From: Deltaproteobacteria bacterium
Lineage (GTDB): Bacteria > Desulfobacterota_B > Binatia > UBA9968
Assembly (NCBI GenBank): GCA_027297485.1
Contig: JAPUHZ010000077.1
Span: 1-10,733, forward strand
Length of the DNA: 10,733 bases
Direction: 5' to 3'
Of this stretch, positions 6,889 through 10,733 are shown one piece after another. The notes beneath the pieces were generated by a model. It was given only the letters and a program-made list of their open reading frames with translations, had not been told where the DNA came from and made no database searches. Each line of letters starts with the position of its first letter. Positions within the stretch are counted from its first letter, which is position 1. Made by a program: the position numbers and the translations under genes.

Positions 6889-7523
6889 GGGTTGCGCTGT
6901 GCAGCCAAATCGATCAACGAGCCTCCGCCATTGCAACCAACTTAAGTAACGCGGCCGCAGGGCATGGGGTAGGGAAAAACGCTTTGGAGCTGGACGCCTT
7001 GGTCTCTAGGTATGGTCGTCTCGAGGGAGCGACATACGCCTTTATCGAAAACGGTAAAGGGAAGATTGTGGCTCACAGCTTGGGAACTTTTCCGTCGGCG
7101 CTCCGGGAACCGTTGTCTTTTGGTGACCGAAGGGAGGCCTACCGGAGAGAGCTAGAGTTTCAGGGAAAGACAGTGCACGAAACTCGAGTCCCTATCCTTA
7201 AGGGTCAAGGGGGGGCTGTGCATGTGGGGTTCTGGGGAAGCGCTGTGGAAACGGAGATCCAAAGCACCCTTTTTCCCCTTGTTGGGCTAATCACCTTTGT
7301 ATTCATTGTCGGCATGCTGCTGTCGGTTTACCTTGCCCGCATCATGGTTCAGCGCATCCTACGGTTAACAGAGAGCGCAGAGAAGATCGACAGAGGAAAC
7401 CTGGAGATAGCAGTCGGGATAGATTTTTATGACGAGATTGGGAATCTCGGTCATTCTATAGAAAGGCTGCGCGCAAGCTTGAAAACAGCGATGTCCCGCC
7501 TTACGAGTAGTCGGAACCAATAA
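6873..7523 (+). CDS. Sensor protein with Cache-like and HAMP domains, N-terminally truncated
   Basis: The frame starts at GTG 6873, and an in-frame TGA at 6801-6803 limits any extension. Residues about 5-125 look like the extracytoplasmic sensor part of a Cache-type receptor (ATYAFIENGKGKIVAHSLGT, HETRVPI). One membrane segment at about 133-156 is followed by a HAMP linker (about 157-212, including LRLTESAEKIDRGNLEIAV and FYDEIGNLGHSIERL). Receptors of this design normally have a first membrane helix just before the sensor domain. Here it is absent, so the sensor part could not be exported in the usual way. There is no output domain after HAMP. The gene overlaps the last codons of the broken gene before it, consistent with a deletion that joined the two. 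It is probably non-functional or a remnant. Confidence 0.65.
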   Translation: MFQLMRVALCSQIDQRASAIATNLSNAAAGHGVGKNALELDALVSRYGRLEGATYAFIENGKGKIVAHSLGTFPSALREPLSFGDRREAYRRELEFQGKTVHETRVPILKGQGGAVHVGFWGSAVETEIQSTLFPLVGLITFVFIVGMLLSVYLARIMVQRILRLTESAEKIDRGNLEIAVGIDFYDEIGNLGHSIERLRASLKTAMSRLTSSRNQ

Positions 7524-7549
7524 TCGTCGTGCGCGTGTCTGACGATCCT

Positions 7550-7701
7550 CCATTGCAGATTGTAGTATTGGGCATAGCTCTGGTTCAGCACTTGGAGAAT
7601 CTTGGAGAATGGTGTCTCACCTGCCTCAGTGATTAGGTCATGCGGTAATCCGCCTGGTCGTTGAGAATCCCCTGTCTCTTATTTCCACGAGCGATAACAT
7701 G
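7550..7701 (-). pseudogene. REP-associated tyrosine transposase (RAYT, IS200-like Y1) remnant
   Basis: Reading leftward from 7701, HVIARGNKRQGILNDQADY matches the N-terminal signature of RAYT-type Y1 transposases (YHVxARGNxRQxIFxDxxDxxxF). A stop follows at once. Shifting frame at about 7636 gives ITEAGETPFSKILQVLNQSY and AQYYNLQW, which matches the family segment that normally follows the catalytic HUH motif (xETGETPLSKIMQxLNxSYxxYYN). The stretch between the two, including the HUH motif, is deleted, and the C-terminal half with the catalytic Tyr is gone. The element is dead. An open frame continues upstream to about 7845 but does not resemble the family there. Palindromic elements next to it fit the known partnership of RAYTs with REP sequences. 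Confidence 0.75.
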
Positions 7702-7843
7702 CGGCTCAGCCAGAGCAGTCGGTAAACCGTTAAAATAATCCTGAAGGAATTCCCTGCCGATCCGCCGTTCATGAGCTAATGAGGCTTGGTGCAGGCCCAG
7801 ACGGGAGGAATAATCACGTGAAGGGGTATGGGTGGCGGCCCTC

Positions 7844-7892
7844 ATGGTTCGACCTTGCTCACCATGACCCTGAGTTTACCGAAGGGTCAAGG
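7844..7892. repeat. REP-like palindrome
   Basis: TGACCCT (7865-7871) and AGGGTCA (7883-7889) form a 7-bp stem around an 11-base loop. They are embedded in a GGTTCGA...GCTCACCATGACCCTGAG context of the kind seen in dispersed intergenic palindromes of environmental bacteria. This is the first of five palindromes in this gap and lies next to the transposase remnant. Confidence 0.65.
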
Positions 7893-7903
7893 CACTGGCC
7901 CAT

Positions 7904-7938
7904 TTCCCTCGGCCTGAAGGCTCCTTCCACCGAGGAAA
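7904..7938. repeat. Stem-loop with nested palindrome
   Basis: CCTCGG (7907-7912) pairs with CCGAGG (7930-7935). Inside it GAAGG (7916-7920) pairs with CCTTC (7923-7927). Together they give a roughly 10-bp hairpin with a small internal loop. Flanking TTT/AAA can extend the stem. No T-run follows on either strand, so a terminator role is not supported. Confidence 0.55.
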
Positions 7939-7969
7939 GGTAAACTTACTTACTGCGTTTGTATTAGCC

Positions 7970-8025
7970 GACCGCTGAAAAAGGCCCATCTGTCATTAGC
8001 CTGCCCGGGGGCATTTTTCTGGTCC
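7970..8025. repeat. Imperfect inverted repeat
   Basis: The left arm GACC..GAAAAAGGCCC (7970-7987) is complementary, with small mismatches, to the right arm GGGGGCATTTTTCTGGTCC (8007-8025). The A5/T5 blocks and the GACC/GGTC ends align. It is shaped like a miniature palindromic element and could also act as a weak bidirectional hairpin. Confidence 0.55.
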
Positions 8026-8065
8026 GATGCAATACAGTCGTCTTACGCTCGCCAAATTGCTGATC

Positions 8066-8080
8066 GTATCTGTGAGATAC
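8066..8080. repeat. Perfect hairpin within a larger inverted repeat
   Basis: GTATCT-GTG-AGATAC is a perfect 6-bp stem with a 3-base loop. It lies between two partly complementary segments, GGTCCGATGCAATACAG (8021-8037) and CTGTGCATCGGTCC (8098-8111). The hairpin is therefore the centre of a larger imperfect palindrome of about 90 bp. Confidence 0.5.
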
Positions 8081-8106
8081 AGTTGAATCTCCTCGTCCTG
8101 TGCATC

Positions 8107-8230
8107 GGTCCTTCAAAATACCCCCAGGCAAGCGGCCAAGATGGTTACGCGCGATCCAACGTACTTCCTGAGTACGCCTCCGCTCGCGGCTTTTTCGCGC
8201 GCCTTGTACCTGGGACCTTTTTGATCGGTC
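8107..8230. repeat. About 124-bp symmetric palindromic intergenic element
   Basis: GTACT-TCCTG-AGTAC (8161-8175) sits at the exact middle. CCCAGGCAAG (8123-8132) faces CTTGTACCTGGG (8203-8214) at equal distance from the centre, and the ends carry GGTC..TCAAAA against TTTTTGATCGGTC. The overall layout resembles long dispersed palindromes I have seen between genes of Desulfobacterota (from memory). It ends 15 bases before the stop of the leftward cold-shock-like gene and could shape the 3' end of that transcript. Confidence 0.65.
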
Positions 8231-8245
8231 TTGAGAGGGGGTCTT

Positions 8246-8551
8246 TCAGCACCCTTCTGGATCGGGACCGCTTTCTTCGGCGATCGGATGGTGATAGGTC
8301 TTGATCTTGGTCACCCTGAGCCCGTTGGAGGTCCAGCCTTGATCATATCCAACCTCTTGCCCCTCCTTAAGCTCACTGGGGTCCTTAACCTCACCAAAAA
8401 GAATGACGAACTGAAAAGAGAAAGGAATTTCCCGACCGCTCTCAGTTCGAACCATCCCCATGCTGTTGCTTGGGAAGAGCTTGCTGATGACTCCATGATG
8501 GAACAGATCCCTTTTTTCTATTGTCTCTTGGGTTTCGTTTGGGTTGCTCAC
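8246..8551 (-). CDS. Cold-shock-like OB-fold protein
   Basis: This is a 101-residue protein with GTG start at 8551-8549. AGAGGT lies about 14 bases upstream, a rather long spacing; the two nearer ATGs run straight into TGA and cannot be used. Residues about 18-85 follow the cold-shock domain layout: GVISKLFPSNSMGMVRTESG, then EIPFSF in the RNP2 position, then LKEGQEVGYD and GLRVTKIKTY as the last strands. The usual aromatic residues of RNP1 (GFGFI) are replaced by Met/Val (MGMV), so nucleic-acid binding may be altered. The N-terminal 17 residues are charged and probably disordered. It lies 89 bases downstream of the sulfate-assimilation gene on the same strand and may be part of its transcript. 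Confidence 0.75.
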   Translation of the reverse strand: MSNPNETQETIEKRDLFHHGVISKLFPSNSMGMVRTESGREIPFSFQFVILFGEVKDPSELKEGQEVGYDQGWTSNGLRVTKIKTYHHPIAEESGPDPEGC

Positions 8552-8640
8552 ATCTCACATTTAAGACCTCTTTAAGAGAATGGTCAAGCCCGCGTGTTCG
8601 TCGGCTTACGGTCATAGTCACTAGATCAACGGCCCACAAA

Positions 8641-10566
8641 TTACCCACTGCCTCGGGACCACTCGCCGAGGACCTCACTGACTTCAGGACGTGTGAACTC
8701 CGACGGTAGTAAGTCCCCTCGGCCCAGCAGCTCGCGAACTCCCGTTCCAGATAATGTTACGCGATGATCACGATCGTGAGGACAGGTCTTAGCCGATGCG
8801 ACGGCATCGCAACGGCGGCAGTAGAAGGTCTCGGAAAAAAAGAGCGGTGTGATATCTAGCTCGTCCCTCCTAAAGTGACCAAAAAGATCCCAGGCATCGT
8901 ACGGGCCATAGTATCCCCCGACTCCAGCCGCATCCCGCCCTACGATGAAGTGTGTACAGCCATAGTTTTTGCGAACGAGGGCATGAAAGACTGCCTCCCT
9001 CGGCCCCGCATAGCGCATAGCCCCAGGAAAGACAGCGAGAAGGGCCCGATCCTTGGGGAAATAATGCTTGACCAAAACCTCGTAACAGCGCAGTCGGACG
9101 TCTGACGGGATATCATCCAGCTTCGTTTTTCCTACCAGAGGGTGAATGAGCAGACCATCCATCAGCTCAAGGGCGCATTTTTGGATGTACTCGTGAGACC
9201 TGTGAATAGGATTTCTTGTCTGAAACCCGACCACCGTCCGCCAACCCCGCTCTTCGAACACCTCTCTGGCCTCAGCAGGGTCAAGTCTGTAGGCATCAAA
9301 GCCTGAGGCGAGAGACACTCTTTTAAGGAGGCTCACCTTCCCGCCCAGGAGAACATCACCACGTCGGTAAATGTACCAGACACCTGGATGTTTATCCTCA
9401 TCGGTTTTGTAGACGTTCCAGGCCTCTTCTCTTTTGTCATAGTCGAACTTCTCTTCGAGAGAGAAAAGCCCTGCGACTTCTCCCGTGGAGTCGAGAAGGG
9501 CGATATCTTCTCCCTCACGGAGATCTTTAGCCTCATCGGCCGAAACGGCTAAGGTAATCGGGAGAGTCCAGATGAGACCGGATGTTAGGCGCATCTCGTG
9601 AACGACACGTTGGTAATCCTCTTTGCCCATAAAACCCTCCAAAGGGCTAAAGGCACCAACGGCCAAAAGCTCCAAATCCGAGAGTGTCCGAGCATTTAAG
9701 GCGATTTTCTTAAGTTCTTTGGCCTTTTCCTTAACCGCTTCACGCTCTTCTCCCACGAGGACTCTATCAACCAATTGCTTGCCATGGGGCTTTATCAAGC
9801 CGGTTACGTTTTTTTCTGCAACTACTGCCTTACTCTTAGGTGCAGAATTTACGTGGAGGCCACACTCTTTGGACTCAGGATTTTCCCACCACCATCTTCC
9901 AGCCCGGCTGTCTTCCCCTGGTTTAATGGCCCTGGTGCAAGGAGCGCAACCGATGCTAGGAAATCCCCGGTCGTGGAGCTTGTTATATGGAACATCATTG
10001 TCACGGATGTAGGCCCACACCTGTTTCTGATCCCAATCAACCAAAGGGTTGAGCTTAAAGATTCCTCCGTGATCTTTGTCGATCTCCACCTTCCGGACAG
10101 CGGTTCGTGTAACGGATTGCTCCCGGCGAAGCCCGGTCATCCAGCCCTCCAGATCTTTCAGCGCCCGGTTAAGTGGTTCCACCTTCCGGATGCCACAGCA
10201 CAACTTGCGGAAATCCACGGATTTATAGAAGAGGTTGAGCCCGTGATCCCGAACCATGCTTTCGACTCGGGCAGCATCAGGGAAGAATACCTCGACCTGA
10301 ATGCCATAGCGCTCTCGTATCGCATCCATACATTCATAGGTCTCCTGATTTAGCCGTCCCGTATCCAGCGCAAATATGCGGAAGTCCGATCCTTGCAGCC
10401 GGTGCATCATATCGATCAACACTGATTCTTCGGCCTGAAAGGAGCAAGCCAGAGCCAACCGTGGATGGATAGTTTTAAACGCCCATTTCAGTAGCTCTTC
10501 GGTGCTTAAACTTTCAAGCTCATCACTCTCGGCTTGCCTACCATTAACCTTTGCGGCAATTGACAT
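8641..10566 (-). CDS. cysH-sat: Fusion of APS reductase (CysH type) and ATP sulfurylase (Sat)
   Basis: The start ATG at 10566 has GGGGAG 8 bases upstream. Residues 1-240 are an assimilatory adenylyl-sulfate reductase: SFQAEES nucleotide loop (42-48), LDTGR (67-71), the 4Fe-4S cysteines C123/C124 and C207/C210, and the ECGLH motif with catalytic C235. The Cys pairs favour APS rather than PAPS as substrate. After a linker of about 15 residues, residues 257-641 are a homo-oligomeric-type ATP sulfurylase: GAFSPLEGFM (304-313), QTRNPIHRSH (449-458), GRDAAG (543-548) and a Zn site with C583, C586, C595 and a nearby His. Sat makes APS from ATP and sulfate, and the CysH part reduces it to sulfite with thioredoxin or a similar donor. 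No APS kinase is needed. Both halves look complete. The product is probably cytoplasmic. The fused order, reductase first, is unusual. Confidence 0.95.
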   Translation of the reverse strand: MSIAAKVNGRQAESDELESLSTEELLKWAFKTIHPRLALACSFQAEESVLIDMMHRLQGSDFRIFALDTGRLNQETYECMDAIRERYGIQVEVFFPDAARVESMVRDHGLNLFYKSVDFRKLCCGIRKVEPLNRALKDLEGWMTGLRREQSVTRTAVRKVEIDKDHGGIFKLNPLVDWDQKQVWAYIRDNDVPYNKLHDRGFPSIGCAPCTRAIKPGEDSRAGRWWWENPESKECGLHVNSAPKSKAVVAEKNVTGLIKPHGKQLVDRVLVGEEREAVKEKAKELKKIALNARTLSDLELLAVGAFSPLEGFMGKEDYQRVVHEMRLTSGLIWTLPITLAVSADEAKDLREGEDIALLDSTGEVAGLFSLEEKFDYDKREEAWNVYKTDEDKHPGVWYIYRRGDVLLGGKVSLLKRVSLASGFDAYRLDPAEAREVFEERGWRTVVGFQTRNPIHRSHEYIQKCALELMDGLLIHPLVGKTKLDDIPSDVRLRCYEVLVKHYFPKDRALLAVFPGAMRYAGPREAVFHALVRKNYGCTHFIVGRDAAGVGGYYGPYDAWDLFGHFRRDELDITPLFFSETFYCRRCDAVASAKTCPHDRDHRVTLSGTGVRELLGRGDLLPSEFTRPEVSEVLGEWSRGSG

Positions 10567-10591
10567 CCTACTTCTCCCCTTCTCGCATCAA

Positions 10592-10695
10592 TAAGTTTCT
10601 CGCACTTAAGTTAACATTTTCTATCAAAATAGTCGGGTATTAAGCGAAAAAAAACCTACCTCCACGGCTTCCTTAAGTTGATCCTTTACTAAGTT
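10592..10695. repeat. Four TAAGTT repeats in two pairs upstream of the fusion gene
   Basis: TAAGTT occurs on the plus strand at 10592, 10607, 10674 and 10690. The spacing is 15 within the first pair and 16 within the second. The second pair is part of a longer near-direct repeat (TAAGTTGATCC and TAAGTTGGATCC). The pairs flank the candidate Rrf2 site. They may be binding sites for a second regulator, but the motif is short and AT-rich. Confidence 0.35.
10616..10640 (-). promoter_or_regulatory. Candidate IscR/Rrf2 type-1 operator upstream of the fusion gene
   Basis: Read on the minus strand from 10640, the left half ATACCCGACTATTTT fits all 15 positions of the type-1 IscR consensus as I remember it (ATASYYGACTRWWWY). 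The right half fits 5 of 10. It lies about 50-75 bases upstream of the start codon, where it could overlap a promoter; no clear -35/-10 pair was found there. Rrf2-family proteins control Fe-S and cysteine metabolism in many bacteria, which fits an Fe-S sulfate-assimilation enzyme. Confidence 0.45.
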
Positions 10696-10733
10696 GGATC
10701 CGCATATACAGGATTCTCCCCAGCAACTTCAAG

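Larger units (their letters stand above)
7524..8245. other. 722-bp stretch without an intact gene
   Basis: This gap holds the transposase remnant (7550-7701) and five palindromic elements (7844-8230). The open frames seen here are short and unconvincing. It separates the rightward sensor remnant from the leftward cold-shock-like gene, so both neighbours are transcribed toward it. Confidence 0.7.

Noticed and set aside
7633..7845. The whole 70-codon leftward frame as a small intact gene
   Set aside because: Only its last 23 codons resemble anything (a RAYT N-terminus), and the rest of that protein is deleted or in another frame. It is treated as a remnant.
7844..8230. CRISPR array
   Set aside because: The palindromic units differ in sequence and length and have no regular repeat-spacer pattern. 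No cas genes are present.
8231..8575. 114-codon plus-strand frame over the cold-shock-like gene
   Set aside because: The minus-strand reading has an OB-fold pattern, while the plus-strand reading has none and begins inside the palindromic element.
9775..10353. 192-codon plus-strand frame, and a 129-codon frame at 9623-10012
   Set aside because: Both are antisense to the CysH/Sat fusion, whose motifs are intact, and show no domain of their own.
10647..10654. Run of eight A (T-run on the minus strand) as an intrinsic terminator
   Set aside because: No GC-rich hairpin precedes the T-run on the minus strand, and none suits the plus strand either.

Overview
The window looks like chromosomal DNA of an uncultured, mesophilic-type Gram-negative bacterium with roughly balanced GC. 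It carries a lipobox lipoprotein, a sigma-54 activator with a matching -24/-12 promoter, an MshEN-like N-terminal module and a REP-associated transposase remnant. The protein styles remind me of Nitrospirota, Methylomirabilota or Desulfobacterota. This is an impression from the sequences, not a search result, and there is no ribosomal marker here to settle it.

Left part (1-1245): a leftward lipoprotein gene runs off the left edge. Its Lys-rich tail contains a 72-bp segment repeated exactly with a 180-bp period. A near-consensus sigma-70 promoter (TTGACC, 17 bp, TATAAT) points rightward from the start of this gene.

Centre left (1246-4755): three rightward genes overlap at their ends and look like one translationally coupled operon. 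They encode an AAA+ ATPase with an MshEN-like front module and a winged-helix-like segment, a sigma-54 activator with a degenerate receiver domain, and an exported SH3-like plus retropepsin-like aspartic protease.

Centre (4756-6524): a 250-bp gap holds a textbook sigma-54 promoter with possible upstream activator half-sites. It precedes a gene for a membrane-anchored protein with two copies of an IEDYG motif and a small helical protein. The simplest reading is that the activator encoded just upstream drives this second operon. The function of the whole locus is not recognised; the parts (lipoprotein, secreted protease, single-pass anchored protein, AAA+ ATPase) suggest an envelope-associated system.

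Decayed zone (6487-8245): a domain gene is broken by an in-frame TAA. It is followed by a Cache-like/HAMP protein that lacks its first membrane segment, a leftward REP-associated tyrosine transposase remnant without its catalytic centre, and a run of five palindromic elements.

Right part (8246-10733), leftward: a small cold-shock-like OB-fold protein lies downstream of a 641-residue fusion of APS reductase (CysH type, with a 4Fe-4S cluster) and ATP sulfurylase (Sat). The fusion puts the first two steps of assimilatory sulfate reduction in one polypeptide. Upstream of it is a site whose left half fully matches the IscR/Rrf2 type-1 operator.
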